A stretch of 64,000 bases of DNA from Celeribacter naphthalenivorans (GCF_020524585.1 NZ_JAIVLK010000008.1:1-64000); one strand, 5' to 3'; positions 19,922 to 28,805 are shown, numbered from the stretch's first letter. The notes: generated by a model from the letters alone, not told the origin. Program-made: numbers and translations.

Positions 19922-20677
19922 ATGACGCTCGATCTCAATTTCTACCTTTTCGCCGTGCCCGCGGTGATTTTTGCAGGCATGTCAAAGGGTGGTTTCGGCT
20001 CCGCTGCGGCCTTTGCAGCCACGCCTTTTCTGGCCTTGATTCTCACGCCGGGGCAGGCGGTCGGGCTGATGTTGCCGCTGTTGATGGTGATGGATGTGAC
20101 CGCCGTAAAACTGTTTTGGCGCAAATGGGACCTGCGTGTGGCGGGGGTTCTCATCCTCGGCGCCATTCCCGGAATTGTGATCGGAACGTTGCTTTATGGC
20201 GTCGCCGATCCTGCGGTTTTTAAGCTTTTGATCGGGATTGTGGCGATTGGATTTGTGCTTTGGCAGCTGGCGAAAGCGCGGCGTTGGATCACCCCGCCGA
20301 AACGTGAGCTCGGCACCGGTGCCGGGCTGTTTTGGGGCGGGGTCACGGGGCTCACCAGTTTCATCTCCCACGCCGGCGGTCCGCCCGCCGCCGTCTACAT
20401 GCTGTCGAAACGGATGGATAAGACGACCTATCAGGCGTCGAGCGTGCTGACGTTTTGGGCGGTGAACCTGATGAAAGTCGTGCCCTATGCCTTTGTGGGC
20501 ATTTTCTCGAAAGAAACCCTGATCGCCGATCTGACCCTGATTCCGGCGGCCGTTCTGGGCGTGCTCTTGGGCGTCTGGATGTATCACAAAGTGCCGGAAA
20601 AATTGTTCTTTGGGCTGGCTTATGTGTTTTTGGTGATCACCGGCAGCAAGTTGATCTGGGAGGTTTTGGCCGCTTAA
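19922..20677 (+). CDS. TauE/SafE (TSUP) family membrane permease
   Basis: A 251-residue transporter with about eight membrane helices (for example LFAVPAVIFAGMSKGGFGSA, LRVAGVLILGAIPGIVIGTLL). The family signature GGFGSAAAF near the N-terminus and the internal-repeat motif SFISHAGGPPAAVYML are clear. TSUP members export sulfite, sulfoacetate or similar anions; the substrate here is unknown. I start at MTLDLNFYLF (19922). Its stop overlaps the stop of the convergent periplasmic gene (shared TTAA). Confidence 0.88.
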   Translation: MTLDLNFYLFAVPAVIFAGMSKGGFGSAAAFAATPFLALILTPGQAVGLMLPLLMVMDVTAVKLFWRKWDLRVAGVLILGAIPGIVIGTLLYGVADPAVFKLLIGIVAIGFVLWQLAKARRWITPPKRELGTGAGLFWGGVTGLTSFISHAGGPPAAVYMLSKRMDKTTYQASSVLTFWAVNLMKVVPYAFVGIFSKETLIADLTLIPAAVLGVLLGVWMYHKVPEKLFFGLAYVFLVITGSKLIWEVLAA

Positions 20678-20991
20678 GCGTCATCGCCCTTGGCCACGGC
20701 CACTTCGGCGAGGGTTTCAAAGGCCTGACCGGAGGCGATCAGACAGGTGACGCCGTTGGGCGTGGTCATCAGGATCGTCCATGTGCCGGTCTCGGTGGAG
20801 GCAAAAACCTCGACCACGCCGGAATTGGGCGCAAGACCAATGGATTGGCGGCTTTCGCCGTATTTGCTGGTGAGCCGATCCAGGATTTGATCGCGCTGGG
20901 CGCAGTTTTGTTGTGCCAGAGCCGGGGCGGCAAAGAGAGGTGTGGCCATGAGCAGGGCGGCTCCGGTCAGAGTGGCAATCCGTGTCGTCAT
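20674..20991 (-). CDS. small periplasmic protein of unknown function
   Basis: A 105-residue protein with a clear signal peptide (MTTRIATLTGAALLMATPLF...ALAQ), giving a mature domain of about 80 residues with two Cys (QNCAQRDQIL, GVTCLIASG) likely joined by a disulfide. The mature sequence (LTSKYGESRQSIGLAPNSGV) resembles small Rhodobacterales periplasmic proteins of unknown role, from memory only. Confidence 0.78.
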   Translation of the reverse strand: MTTRIATLTGAALLMATPLFAAPALAQQNCAQRDQILDRLTSKYGESRQSIGLAPNSGVVEVFASTETGTWTILMTTPNGVTCLIASGQAFETLAEVAVAKGDDA

Positions 20992-21211
20992 CGTCTTGTC
21001 CTTTTCTGTTTCGGCGCCGTTTGGCGCGAGTGTCCGGTGCTGGGCTGTCCCTTATTCTAACGTGCCGGTATGGATCTCAGCCTGCCGAAAAAGGGTTAAA
21101 AAAGCGGTTACCTTAGCGTGCTGCGCTTGGGGTTTCCGCTTTCATACGCAGGGAAATTCTGCGCTGCGGAAAATTTACCCTTGCGGATTGGTGCGTTTGT
21201 GTGGCCTCTTG

Positions 21212-21226
21212 CGCAACAATGTTGCG
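21212..21226. promoter_or_regulatory. inverted repeat at the ribosome site of the Mcl2-like gene
   Basis: CGCAAC (21212-21217), spacer AAT, GTTGCG (21221-21226), directly before GGAGGAGGAGAATCA and the ATG at 21242. It could be an operator or a small leader hairpin. I see nothing else in the 250-bp gap from 20992. Confidence 0.35.
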
Positions 21227-21241
21227 GAGGAGGAGAATCAA

Positions 21242-22096
21242 ATGACCCAAGTCGCCAACCGTCCCTATCGCTCGGCTCTCTACATTCCCGGCTCGAAAGA
21301 ACGCGCGCTGGAAAAGGCCAAGGGGTTGGCCTGTGATGCGATCCTGTTCGACCTTGAGGACGCGGTGTCGCCTGACGAGAAGATCAACGCGCGGGCGCTG
21401 TTGAAAGAGACGCTGGCGCAGGGCGGCTATGGCAATCGGGCCAAGATCGTGCGGGTCAATGGCTTTGACACGCAATGGGGCCGCGACGATGTGGCGGCCT
21501 TTGTCGGTGCGGACATTGACGGGATTCTCCTGCCGAAGGTTGAAAGCGCGGCGATGGTCGAGGAGCTGGCACAGGCCATTCCCGATGTGCCGCTCTGGGC
21601 GATGATGGAGACGCCGCTGGGCATGTTGAACGCTGCAGAGATTGCGGCGCATCCGCGTATGACAGGCTTTGTCATGGGCACGAACGATCTGGCGAAAGAG
21701 CTGAACACGCGGTTCCGCGCAGATCGTCTTCCGATGATGGGGGGCTTGCACATGTGCCTGATCGCGGCGCGCGCCTATGGGGTGATCTGCCTCGATGGCG
21801 TCTACAATGCCTTCAAGGATGACGAAGGTCTCAAGGCCGAATGCGAGCAGGGCCGCGACATGGGGTTTGACGGCAAGACACTCATTCACCCGGCGCAATT
21901 GGAGATCGCCAATGCGGCCTTCGCGCCCTCTGAGGCGGAGATCGATCTGGCCCAGCGTCAGATCGCGGCCTTTGAGGAGGCTGAGGCAAATGGTCAGGGG
22001 GTTGCGGTTGTCGATGGGAAAATCGTGGAAAATCTGCATATTGTGACGGCGCGGGCGATGCTCGCCAAACACGAAGCCATTATAGCCATGGAGTAA
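21242..22096 (+). CDS. mcl2: CitE-family protein, likely (3S)-malyl-CoA thioesterase (Mcl2-like)
   Basis: A 284-residue HpcH/CitE-type (beta/alpha)8 protein. It opens with YRSALYIPGSKERALEKAKG and has the Mg-binding ILFDLEDAVSPDEK (Glu/Asp about 36-41), IVRVNGFDTQWG, AMMETPLGMLNA and GFDGKTLIHPAQLEIANAAF. It is shorter than, and lacks the N- and C-terminal regions of, the true Mcl1 malyl/methylmalyl-CoA lyase, and looks like R. sphaeroides Mcl2, a malyl-CoA thioesterase that gives malate in the ethylmalonyl-CoA pathway. A lyase role cannot be excluded. It has a strong ribosome site and sits two genes from mch. Confidence 0.82.
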   Translation: MTQVANRPYRSALYIPGSKERALEKAKGLACDAILFDLEDAVSPDEKINARALLKETLAQGGYGNRAKIVRVNGFDTQWGRDDVAAFVGADIDGILLPKVESAAMVEELAQAIPDVPLWAMMETPLGMLNAAEIAAHPRMTGFVMGTNDLAKELNTRFRADRLPMMGGLHMCLIAARAYGVICLDGVYNAFKDDEGLKAECEQGRDMGFDGKTLIHPAQLEIANAAFAPSEAEIDLAQRQIAAFEEAEANGQGVAVVDGKIVENLHIVTARAMLAKHEAIIAME

Positions 22097-22100
22097 ACGC

Positions 22101-22649
22101 ATGACCCTTCTCATTCCCGGACTGCTGCTTTGGAGTGCAGCGCATCTGTTTAAGCGACTGGCGCCGGAGGTGCGCGGCGGGATGGGAGAGAAAGGCAAGG
22201 GGCTTGCGGCGCTGGGCATTGTGGCGGGGCTGATCCTGATGGTCGTGGGCTACCGGATGAGCGGGACGCATGATCTCTATGCCCTGCCGCCCTTTCTGCG
22301 GCATGTGAACAACACGCTGATGGTGATTGCGGTGTTTTTGTTCGCGCTGGGGCATTCCAAAAGCCGCCTGCGGGCCAAGATGCGGCATCCGATGCTGACC
22401 AGTGTCGTGGTCTGGGGTGTGGCGCATCTTTTGGTGAATTCGGATGCGGCCTCGCTGGTGCTCTTTGGTGGCATGACGCTTTGGGCGCTTGTCGAGATGA
22501 CGCTGATCAACCGCGCCGGTCCTGCGCCTGAACCGTACAAAGGTGGCAGCCTGGCGGGTGACATTCGTCTGGTGGTGATTTCTCTCGTGGTCTTCGGCGC
22601 GATTGCCGGGATACATATCTGGCTCGGGTATAACCCGTTTCCGATGTGA
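22101..22649 (+). CDS. NnrU family membrane protein
   Basis: A 182-residue membrane protein with five hydrophobic helices. N-terminal LLWSAAHLFKRLAPEVRG and the internal HLLVNSDAASLVLFGGMTLWAL match NnrU, a family first linked to nitric-oxide reductase expression and often found near carotenoid or tetrapyrrole genes. Its function here is unknown; no nor or nir genes are in the window. It starts 4 bases after the Mcl2-like stop and is probably in the same operon. Confidence 0.88.
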   Translation: MTLLIPGLLLWSAAHLFKRLAPEVRGGMGEKGKGLAALGIVAGLILMVVGYRMSGTHDLYALPPFLRHVNNTLMVIAVFLFALGHSKSRLRAKMRHPMLTSVVVWGVAHLLVNSDAASLVLFGGMTLWALVEMTLINRAGPAPEPYKGGSLAGDIRLVVISLVVFGAIAGIHIWLGYNPFPM

Positions 22650-22660
22650 TGGAGTGAGAG

Positions 22661-22864
22661 ATGAAAGCCTACAGATTGCTGACCGAAGAAGACACATCGG
22701 CCTTTTGTCACAAGGTGACAGAGGCTCTGAGCAAGGGCTGGGCGCTCTATGGGGATCCCAGCTACGCCTTTGACGCCGCATCGGGAAAGATGCGTTGCGC
22801 GCAGGCGGTCATAAAGGAGGCCGAGGGGGAGTATTCGCCCGAGGTGAAGCTGGGACAGCTATAA
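22661..22864 (+). CDS. DUF1737 domain protein
   Basis: A 67-residue protein consisting of one DUF1737 unit: YRLLTEEDTSAFCHKVTEAL, then KGWALYGDPSYAFD and a short C-terminus with Gly-Glu-Tyr. Function unknown. It starts 11 bases after nnrU with GGAGTGAGAG as ribosome site, so it is the third gene of the operon; its stop merges with the palindromic repeat. Confidence 0.85.
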   Translation: MKAYRLLTEEDTSAFCHKVTEALSKGWALYGDPSYAFDAASGKMRCAQAVIKEAEGEYSPEVKLGQL

Positions 22865-22976
22865 AGCGTTTCTCAAAAAACTTGAGGCACTCAATTTTTG
22901 AGAAACGCAGCAATATCAATTCAGTGTGGCAACGTTTTTCGCTCAATCTGATTCAGATTAAACGAAAAACGCTTTA
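22863..22976. repeat. palindromic intergenic repeat element between DUF1737 and mch
   Basis: The 114-bp unit is bounded by AAAGCGTTT (22863-22871) and its complement AAACGCTTT (22968-22976). Inside are two hairpins. The first pairs GCGTTTCTCAAAAA (22866-22879) with 22895-22908 and has an inner TTGAG/CTCAA stem. The second pairs CGTTTTTCG (22933-22941) with CGAAAAACG (22963-22971) with an inner AATCTGA/TCAGATT stem. It is AT-rich, unlike its surroundings, and looks like a small dispersed palindromic element (MITE/REP type). Copy number cannot be seen from one window. Confidence 0.6.
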
Positions 22977-22993
22977 GTGGGAGGACCATTGAG

Positions 22994-24025
22994 GTGAAAA
23001 CCAATCCGGGACGTTTTTTCGAGGATTATAAAGTCGGGCAGGTGATCGAGCACGCCGTGCCGCGCACCGTGTCGGGCGGCGAACGCGCGCTCTATCATGC
23101 GCTTTATCCGGCGCGGCATGCGCTTTATTCCTCTGACGAATTTGCCGAAATCTGCGGGTTGAGCAAAAGCCCGCTGGACGATCTGATCGCTTTTCATGTG
23201 GTCTTTGGCAAAACCGTCCCGGATATTTCTCTCAACGCGGTGGCGAACCTTGGCTATGCCGAGGGGCGCTGGCTGAAACCGGTCTACCCCGGCGATACGC
23301 TGCGCTCGGTCTCTGAGGTGATCGGGCTGAAACAGAACTCCAATGGCAAATCCGGGGTGGTCTATGTGCGCACCACGGGGCTTAACCAGTTTGATGAGCC
23401 GGTGCTGGAATATGTCCGCTGGGTGATGGTGCGCAAAGGCGATCTGGATGCGCCGGCGCCGGAGACGGTGATCCCGGAGTTGTCGAAAGTGGTGGCGCCC
23501 GAGGATCTGGTGATCCCGGAGGGGCTGGATTTCCTGAAATACAACTTCACGCTGGCGGGCGAGCCGCATCGCTTTGGCGATTATGAGATCGGCGAAAAGA
23601 TCGACCATGTGGACGGGGTGACCATCGAGGAAGCCGAGCACATGATGGCGACCCGGCTGTGGCAGAACACGGCGAAGGTGCATTTCGATGCCACCAATCG
23701 CGAGGATGGCAAGCGGCTGATATATGGCGGACATGTGATCTCTATGGCGCGGGCGCTGTCGTTCAACGGTCTGGCCAATGCGCAGATGATCGTCGGCCTT
23801 AATGGCGGCGCACATGCCAATCCGTGTTTCTCCGGCGACACCGTGCGGGCCTATACCGAGGTGCTCGATAAGGCAGAGACGGATGCGCCGGGTGTCGGTG
23901 CGCTGCGGCTCAGACTTGTGGCTTACAAACACGGCGCGCCGGAGTTCGCCTATAAGACCGAAGAGGGCAAGTATCACCCCGATGTTTTGTTGGATCTGGA
24001 TTACTGGACTGTCGTGCCCCAGTGA
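22994..24025 (+). CDS. mch: mesaconyl-C1-CoA hydratase (beta-methylmalyl-CoA dehydratase)
   Basis: A 343-residue MaoC-type double-hotdog hydratase of the ethylmalonyl-CoA pathway; it hydrates mesaconyl-CoA to (2R,3S)-beta-methylmalyl-CoA. Conserved segments are NPGRFFEDYKVGQVIEHAVPR at the N-terminus, IYGGHVISMARALSFNGLANA and INGGAHANPCFSGDTV-like HANPCFSGDTVRAYTEVL. Normal length for Mch. The start is GTG 22994, 8 bases after GGGAGGA. A terminator-like hairpin follows, then the sdh promoter region. Confidence 0.92.
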   Translation: MKTNPGRFFEDYKVGQVIEHAVPRTVSGGERALYHALYPARHALYSSDEFAEICGLSKSPLDDLIAFHVVFGKTVPDISLNAVANLGYAEGRWLKPVYPGDTLRSVSEVIGLKQNSNGKSGVVYVRTTGLNQFDEPVLEYVRWVMVRKGDLDAPAPETVIPELSKVVAPEDLVIPEGLDFLKYNFTLAGEPHRFGDYEIGEKIDHVDGVTIEEAEHMMATRLWQNTAKVHFDATNREDGKRLIYGGHVISMARALSFNGLANAQMIVGLNGGAHANPCFSGDTVRAYTEVLDKAETDAPGVGALRLRLVAYKHGAPEFAYKTEEGKYHPDVLLDLDYWTVVPQ

Positions 24026-24053
24026 GGCTGCTGTGTGTCTTTAAGGCTGAATT

Positions 24054-24198
24054 TGTGATCGCAAAACGGGGCTGCGCAGCGATGCGTGGCCCCGTTTCTT
24101 CTAAACGCCCAATCCAAAGCGCCTAAATTCCTTAGAGAAACCCTAGGAGAGCGCATTTTGCCCACTTTTGTGATCACTGAATGTTTCTTGTGATCACA
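24054..24198 (+). promoter_or_regulatory. TGTGATCACA-type operators upstream of sdhC
   Basis: Three matches to the sucC/GntR palindrome lie in the gap before sdhC (24026-24325): TGTGATCGCA at 24054-24063 (9/10), TGTGATCACT at 24169-24178 (9/10) and TGTGATCACA at 24189-24198 (10/10). The last two are 20 bp apart centre to centre, like the sucC pair. The first overlaps the mch terminator arm and may be chance. The rest of the gap has a long AT-rich leader up to GAAAGGACGCCACC before sdhC. Confidence 0.55.
24064..24097 (+). terminator. terminator-like hairpin after mch
   Basis: AAACGGGGC (24064-24072) pairs with GCCCCGTTT (24089-24097); the sequence continues CTTCT. It lies 39 bp after the mch stop. 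The T-run is short, so confidence is moderate. Confidence 0.6.
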
Positions 24199-24325
24199 GA
24201 TTGCTTTTTCCTGCGTTTCAGATTGGATAAACCGCTCCTGTTAGCGCTCACAGGTGGTGACTCGGGGACAAAAAAGTTTATTACGAAAAGCAACTTTAAC
24301 GCATCAATCGTGAAAGGACGCCACC

Positions 24326-24724
24326 ATGGCTGATGTGAATCGCGGCAACCGACCGCTCTCTCCCTTCATGATCGGACCCTATTATCGACCGCAGATGACG
24401 TCGATTTCCTCGATCATGGTCCGTATCACCGGCATTGCATCGCTGGGCTCCGTCTTCCTCGCGATCTGCTGGTTCTTGGCCGCGGCAAGCTCCGAGACGG
24501 CCTTCAATTTCTTCAACGGTCTCTACGGCAGCTGGATCGGCAACATCGTGATGCTCGCCGCCGCCTGGGCGATCTGGTACCACATGCTGGGCCGCATCCG
24601 TCACGTGATCTGGGACTTCGGCTACTGCCTGGATGTCCAGACCTCCGAGAAAATGGGCTGGGGCATGTTCATCGGGGCGACTGTCCTGACCGTGCTGACC
24701 GCTCTTGTGTTTCTGATTTTCTGA
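24326..24724 (+). CDS. sdhC: succinate dehydrogenase cytochrome b556 subunit
   Basis: A 132-residue membrane anchor of complex II with three helices, starting MADVNRGNRPLSPFM. It has the family's RPLSPxM...YxxQMTSISSIMVRITG and the heme-ligand region HMLGRIRHVIWDFGY (about residues 87-101). ATG follows GAAAGGACGCCACC. It is the first gene of sdhCDA-B, directly downstream of the operator region. Confidence 0.95.
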   Translation: MADVNRGNRPLSPFMIGPYYRPQMTSISSIMVRITGIASLGSVFLAICWFLAAASSETAFNFFNGLYGSWIGNIVMLAAAWAIWYHMLGRIRHVIWDFGYCLDVQTSEKMGWGMFIGATVLTVLTALVFLIF

Positions 24725-24734
24725 GGGGATCGCC

Positions 24735-25109
24735 ATGAACTTTCTCACTGACCGCAAACGTGCGACGGGTCTGGGCTCTGGCGGGACCGGTGCGCAACAC
24801 CATTGGCTGACCATCGCGACCTCCCTGTCGCTCGTCATCCTCGTGCCGCTCTTCATCTTCACCTTCGGCTATGCCGTCGGCCATTCCCTCGAAGAGGTGC
24901 TTGCCTTCTACAGCAGCCCCTGCATCGCGATCATCACGGCGCTCTGCCTCGTCGGTGGCATCATCCACCTCAAGACCGAAGTGGACGAAGCGGTCGAAGA
25001 TTACGTGGGCGGCATCAAGCGCAAGCTGACGCTGATCGCTGTGGCTGGCTTTTGCTACACGCTGATGGCGGCTGGCCTCTTCGCCCTTTTGAAACTCGCC
25101 CTTCAGTGA
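24735..25109 (+). CDS. sdhD: succinate dehydrogenase membrane anchor subunit
   Basis: A 124-residue hydrophobic anchor with three helices: [20 protein letters not shown] leads into a helix of [17 protein letters not shown]. The [20 protein letters not shown] segment (about 75-95) carries the His and Asp-Tyr typical of SdhD quinone/heme regions. It begins 10 bases after sdhC. Confidence 0.93.
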   Translation: MNFLTDRKRATGLGSGGTGAQHHWLTIATSLSLVILVPLFIFTFGYAVGHSLEEVLAFYSSPCIAIITALCLVGGIIHLKTEVDEAVEDYVGGIKRKLTLIAVAGFCYTLMAAGLFALLKLALQ

Positions 25110-25131
25110 TGCGCGGCAAGGAATAAAGACA

Positions 25132-26940
25132 ATGACAGCAGCATATGAATATGAAACCCACGAATACGACGTGGTCGTCGTTGGCGCCGGTGGTTCTGGT
25201 CTGCGTGCGACGCTCGGTATGGCTGAGCAAGGTCTGCGCACCGCCTGTGTGACCAAGGTCTTCCCGACCCGTTCGCACACTGTTGCGGCCCAGGGCGGCA
25301 TTGCGGCGTCCCTGTCCAACATGGGGCCGGACAACTGGCAGTGGCACATGTATGACACCGTCAAGGGTTCCGACTGGCTCGGTGACACCGACGCGATGGA
25401 ATACCTCGCCCGTGAAGCGCCCAAGGCGGTTTACGAGCTGGAACACTACGGTGTGCCGTTCTCGCGGACCGAAGAAGGCAAGATTTACCAGCGTCCCTTT
25501 GGTGGTCACACCACCGAATTCGGTGAAGGCCCGCCGGTGCAGCGCACCTGCGCCGCCGCTGACCGGACCGGCCATGCGATCCTGCACACGCTTTACGGCC
25601 AGTCCGTGAAGAACAACGCAGAATTCTACATCGAATATTTCGCCATCGACCTGATTATGTCCGACGACGGTCAATGTCAGGGTGTGCTTTGCTGGAAACT
25701 CGATGACGGCACCTTCCACCTCTTCTCCGCGAAGATGGTTGTGCTGGCGACGGGTGGCTATGGCCGCGCTTACTTCTCCGCAACCTCTGCCCACACCTGC
25801 ACCGGCGACGGTGGCGGCATGGTGGCGCGCGCAGGTTTGGCGCTTCAGGATATGGAATTCGTTCAGTTCCACCCGACCGGCATCTACGGCTCAGGCTGTC
25901 TGATCACCGAGGGTGCGCGCGGCGAAGGCGGTTACCTGACCAACTCCGAAGGCGAGCGCTTCATGGAGCGTTACGCGCCGACCTACAAAGACCTCGCACC
26001 GCGTGACTACGTGTCCCGGTCTATGACGATGGAAATCCGTGAAGGCCGCGGTGTCGGCGAGCACAAAGACCACATCTTCCTGAACCTCAGCCACCTTCCG
26101 GCTGAGGCGCTGGCGGAACGTCTGCCGGGCATTTCTGAGTCTGCCAAAATCTTTGCGGGCGTGGATGTGACCAAAGAGCCGATCCCGGTTCTGCCGACCG
26201 TGCACTACAACATGGGCGGTATTCCGACCAACTATCACGGCGAAGTTCTGAACCCGCAGCCGGGCAATCCGACCGCTGTCGTGCCGGGCCTGATGGCCGT
26301 GGGCGAAGCGGGCTGTGCCTCCGTGCATGGCGCGAACCGTCTGGGGTCCAACTCCTTGATCGACCTCGTGGTCTTTGGCCGCGCCGCCGCGATCCGCGCC
26401 GGTCAGGTTGTCGATCCGAAGTCGCCGAACCCGGAGCTGAACATGGCCTCCGTGCAAAAGGCCTTCGATCGTTTCGACGGCATCCGTTACGCCAAAGGCG
26501 CGATCCCGACCGCCGAACTGCGTCTCGAAATGCAGCGCACGATGCAGGCCGACGCCGCCGTGTTCCGCACCGACAAGACGCTGAAAGAAGGCGTGGAAAA
26601 GATGACCGCCGTGGCCGGCAAGATGGGCGACGTCTCCGTCACCGATCGCTCGCTCGTGTGGAACTCCGATCTGATGGAAACGCTGGAACTCACCAACCTG
26701 ATGCCCAACGCCTTGGCCACCATCCACGGGGCCGAGGCGCGCAAGGAATCCCGTGGCGCACATGCGCATGAGGATTACCCGGAGCGTGACGATGCGAACT
26801 GGCGCATCCACACGATTTCGCGCGTCGAAGGCAATGAGGTCGAGCTCAGCTACCGTCCGATCATTGAGGACCCGCTGACGACCGAAGCCGAAGGCGGCAT
26901 CAGCCTTAAGAGGATCGCGCCGAAAGCGCGGACTTTCTAA
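25132..26940 (+). CDS. sdhA: succinate dehydrogenase flavoprotein subunit
   Basis: A 602-residue flavoprotein that oxidises succinate to fumarate. The FAD-binding [16 protein letters not shown] (about 14-29), the covalent-FAD His in [14 protein letters not shown], and the active-site [11 protein letters not shown] and [18 protein letters not shown] are present. C-terminal [17 protein letters not shown] is standard. It is followed by a short GC hairpin and then three unrelated genes before sdhB. Confidence 0.97.
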   Translation: MTAAYEYETHEYDVVVVGAGGSGLRATLGMAEQGLRTACVTKVFPTRSHTVAAQGGIAASLSNMGPDNWQWHMYDTVKGSDWLGDTDAMEYLAREAPKAVYELEHYGVPFSRTEEGKIYQRPFGGHTTEFGEGPPVQRTCAAADRTGHAILHTLYGQSVKNNAEFYIEYFAIDLIMSDDGQCQGVLCWKLDDGTFHLFSAKMVVLATGGYGRAYFSATSAHTCTGDGGGMVARAGLALQDMEFVQFHPTGIYGSGCLITEGARGEGGYLTNSEGERFMERYAPTYKDLAPRDYVSRSMTMEIREGRGVGEHKDHIFLNLSHLPAEALAERLPGISESAKIFAGVDVTKEPIPVLPTVHYNMGGIPTNYHGEVLNPQPGNPTAVVPGLMAVGEAGCASVHGANRLGSNSLIDLVVFGRAAAIRAGQVVDPKSPNPELNMASVQKAFDRFDGIRYAKGAIPTAELRLEMQRTMQADAAVFRTDKTLKEGVEKMTAVAGKMGDVSVTDRSLVWNSDLMETLELTNLMPNALATIHGAEARKESRGAHAHEDYPERDDANWRIHTISRVEGNEVELSYRPIIEDPLTTEAEGGISLKRIAPKARTF

Positions 26941-26957
26941 GGCAAAACCAACATGGT

Positions 26958-26976
26958 CGCCCCGCATTTCGGGGCG
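26958..26976. repeat. short hairpin after sdhA
   Basis: CGCCCCG (26958-26964), loop CATTT, CGGGGCG (26970-26976), followed by GCCCTCCCTTTTC. It lies 17 bp after the sdhA stop; it may partly end transcription or protect the sdhCDA message. No clear T-run on the plus strand. Confidence 0.45.
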
Positions 26977-27004
26977 GCCCTCCCTTTTCAACCGGACCTG
27001 CAAG

Positions 27005-27811
27005 ATGTCGCTGAAACTGTTTTGGTGGAAATCGCAACCGAACTTTGGAGATCGCATCTCCAAGGATATCGTTGCCTATGTTTCCGGCCAGAGTGTTGAG
27101 TGGGCAGGGCCGGAAGAGGCCGAGATGATTGGCGTTGGCTCGATCATGTATGCGGCCCGGCAAAGTTTCAAACGCGGTAGCAAGGTGAACCCTTGGCTTT
27201 GGGGCACTGGCGCGATGAAGCCTCTGCCGACCGATTTCATCGACCATGTTCAGATCGCAGCACTGCGTGGCCCGATCACCCGCGAAATCCTTGGGGTGAA
27301 GACCGAGGTCTTCGGCGATCCGGGGCTTTTGATGCCGCTGGTTCTGGGCGCTCCGGTCGAGAAAACCGGCAAGATCGGGGTTATTCCCCATATTTCACAG
27401 GCAGATGAAACCGCGGCGGCGCTGGCGGGGCTTGGTAATAAGCTTGAGATTATCGATCCGCGCGGCGAGAACCACCTCGATGTGGTGCGCCAGATCGCGG
27501 GCTGCGACGTGGTGTTTTCCTCGAGCCTGCATGGGCTGATCATCGCGGATGCTTTTGGTGTGCCCAATGTCTGGCTCGACCCGGACGGCAATCACCCCTT
27601 TGCGCGGCTGAAATTCTACGATTACGCGGCGGGGATCGGGCGGGTTATGCCCTTGCCGATTTCCGTGAGCCAGATCGAAGCGACGCTCGATGCGGGCATC
27701 GCGCAGGTCGACTATGGCGAGAACGTACGTCAGGCGCAGCAGCGCTTGATGGCTGCCTTCCCGGCTGCGTTCAAGGCCAGCACCGCCCCGAAATCCGAGG
27801 TGGTGGCATGA
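27005..27811 (+). CDS. polysaccharide pyruvyl transferase family protein
   Basis: A 268-residue protein of the pyruvyl-transferase/CsaB family (PF04230), which adds pyruvate ketals to surface-polymer sugars. Landmarks are LFWWKSQPNFGDRIS (N-terminus), GTGAM and ALRGPITREIL, GDPGLLMP, and the conserved SSSLHGLIIADAFGVPNVWL near residue 173. Its gene lies 64 bp after sdhA and its stop overlaps the next start, forming a three-gene insert within sdhCDAB. Confidence 0.85.
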   Translation: MSLKLFWWKSQPNFGDRISKDIVAYVSGQSVEWAGPEEAEMIGVGSIMYAARQSFKRGSKVNPWLWGTGAMKPLPTDFIDHVQIAALRGPITREILGVKTEVFGDPGLLMPLVLGAPVEKTGKIGVIPHISQADETAAALAGLGNKLEIIDPRGENHLDVVRQIAGCDVVFSSSLHGLIIADAFGVPNVWLDPDGNHPFARLKFYDYAAGIGRVMPLPISVSQIEATLDAGIAQVDYGENVRQAQQRLMAAFPAAFKASTAPKSEVVA

Positions 27812-28461
27812 GTGTGATCGACCACAGAACTGGCACGGCGCAGCCGCTGATCCTCCAGATCGGCTTTAACCGCTGCGGCACGCTGAGCTTTCATCGGTTT
27901 ATGGAAGACAACGGCATTCCGGCGCTGCATTGGCAGGAGCCGGAGGGCCGTAATGTCGCGCAGGTGATGGTGAGCAATCTGGCGATGGGCCGCAAACCCT
28001 TTGACGGGTTCGAGGGCATTCGCGCTTTTTCCGACATCGCCTTTCTCAACGCCCAGATGATGATCGACGGTGCGCGGCTGTTCCGAAGCCTCCATGCGGC
28101 CTATCCAGACGCCTATTTCTTTTTCAATACGCGCGATAAATCCGATTGGATCGCCTCGCGTGCGGCGCATGCCAATGGCACCTTCCTCAAACGGTTCTGC
28201 AAAATGTCGGGCCTCGATAAGGCCGGCGCGAAAGCGGCTTGGTCCGAGATGTTCGACCGCCACACGGTCGAGGTGCAAAGCTATTTCGCGATGGCCGACG
28301 CCCGGTTCCTGTCGTTCGATCTCGACCGCGATGCGCCCTCGAAGATTGCCGACTGGCTCTCCCCGGATTTCGCGGTAGATGCAGCGCTTTGGGGTCATTT
28401 CAACCGCGCGTCCAAGTCGCGTGCGCTGCGGGCAGACACGAAAAAGGAGGCGCTTGGATGA
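27808..28461 (+). CDS. sulfotransferase-like protein
   Basis: A 217-residue protein with the sulfotransferase 5'-phosphosulfate loop in QIGFNRCGTLSFHRFM (about residues 18-33) and a 3'-phosphate-like segment in FFFNTRDKSDWIASRAAH (about 108-125). This matches small bacterial PAPS-dependent sulfotransferases that modify surface carbohydrate or lipid. Its ATG overlaps the stop of the pyruvyl transferase gene and its TGA overlaps the next ATG, so the three genes are coupled. Confidence 0.72.
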   Translation: MSVIDHRTGTAQPLILQIGFNRCGTLSFHRFMEDNGIPALHWQEPEGRNVAQVMVSNLAMGRKPFDGFEGIRAFSDIAFLNAQMMIDGARLFRSLHAAYPDAYFFFNTRDKSDWIASRAAHANGTFLKRFCKMSGLDKAGAKAAWSEMFDRHTVEVQSYFAMADARFLSFDLDRDAPSKIADWLSPDFAVDAALWGHFNRASKSRALRADTKKEALG

Positions 28462-28805
28462 TCCGTTTTGCTTTCAAAACGCCCCTCGCAGGTATGATTG
28501 CCGGGCTGATGCTTTTGGGTCTCGCGGGCTGCGTCGAATCCTCCGCTCTGGTCGAAGACAGCACGCGCACGGTGGCCAAATCCGTGGTCAAAACCGTGAT
28601 CAACGACAAGTTCCCCGGCGTGAATGCCGATGTCTATGTCGATTGCATCATGGACAATGCCGAGATGGATCAGCTTGTCTCGCTCGCGCAGGCGGCGGTG
28701 GTGGGCGTCGATCAAAGCACGGTGCAGATCGTGACAGACATCGCCCGCGAACCCGAAACGCTCAAATGTATCGCCCAGGGTACTCTGGGTCTGCCGAGCG
28801 GATAG
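28458..28805 (+). CDS. small lipoprotein of unknown function
   Basis: A 115-residue predicted lipoprotein. The signal peptide MIRFAFKTPLAGMIAGLMLL ends in the lipobox LAGC (Cys near residue 25). The mature domain has two more Cys (YVDCIMDN, LKCIAQG) and is rich in Val/Ala with acidic residues. Unrecognised family. It starts within the previous stop (ATGATC) behind AAAGGAGG, a strong ribosome site. The sdhB ATG is 126 bp downstream. Confidence 0.78.
   Translation: MIRFAFKTPLAGMIAGLMLLGLAGCVESSALVEDSTRTVAKSVVKTVINDKFPGVNADVYVDCIMDNAEMDQLVSLAQAAVVGVDQSTVQIVTDIAREPETLKCIAQGTLGLPSG

Noticed and set aside
20631-20645. GTGATCAC-like sequences at 20631 and 45414
   Set aside because: They lie inside coding regions (TSUP permease and ABC permease), with GGTGATCACC rather than TGTGATCACA, so they look like chance codons.
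24054-24063. A third TGTGATCGCA copy before sdhC
   Set aside because: Included only as a weak match; it overlaps the mch terminator arm and has one mismatch, so its role is doubtful.
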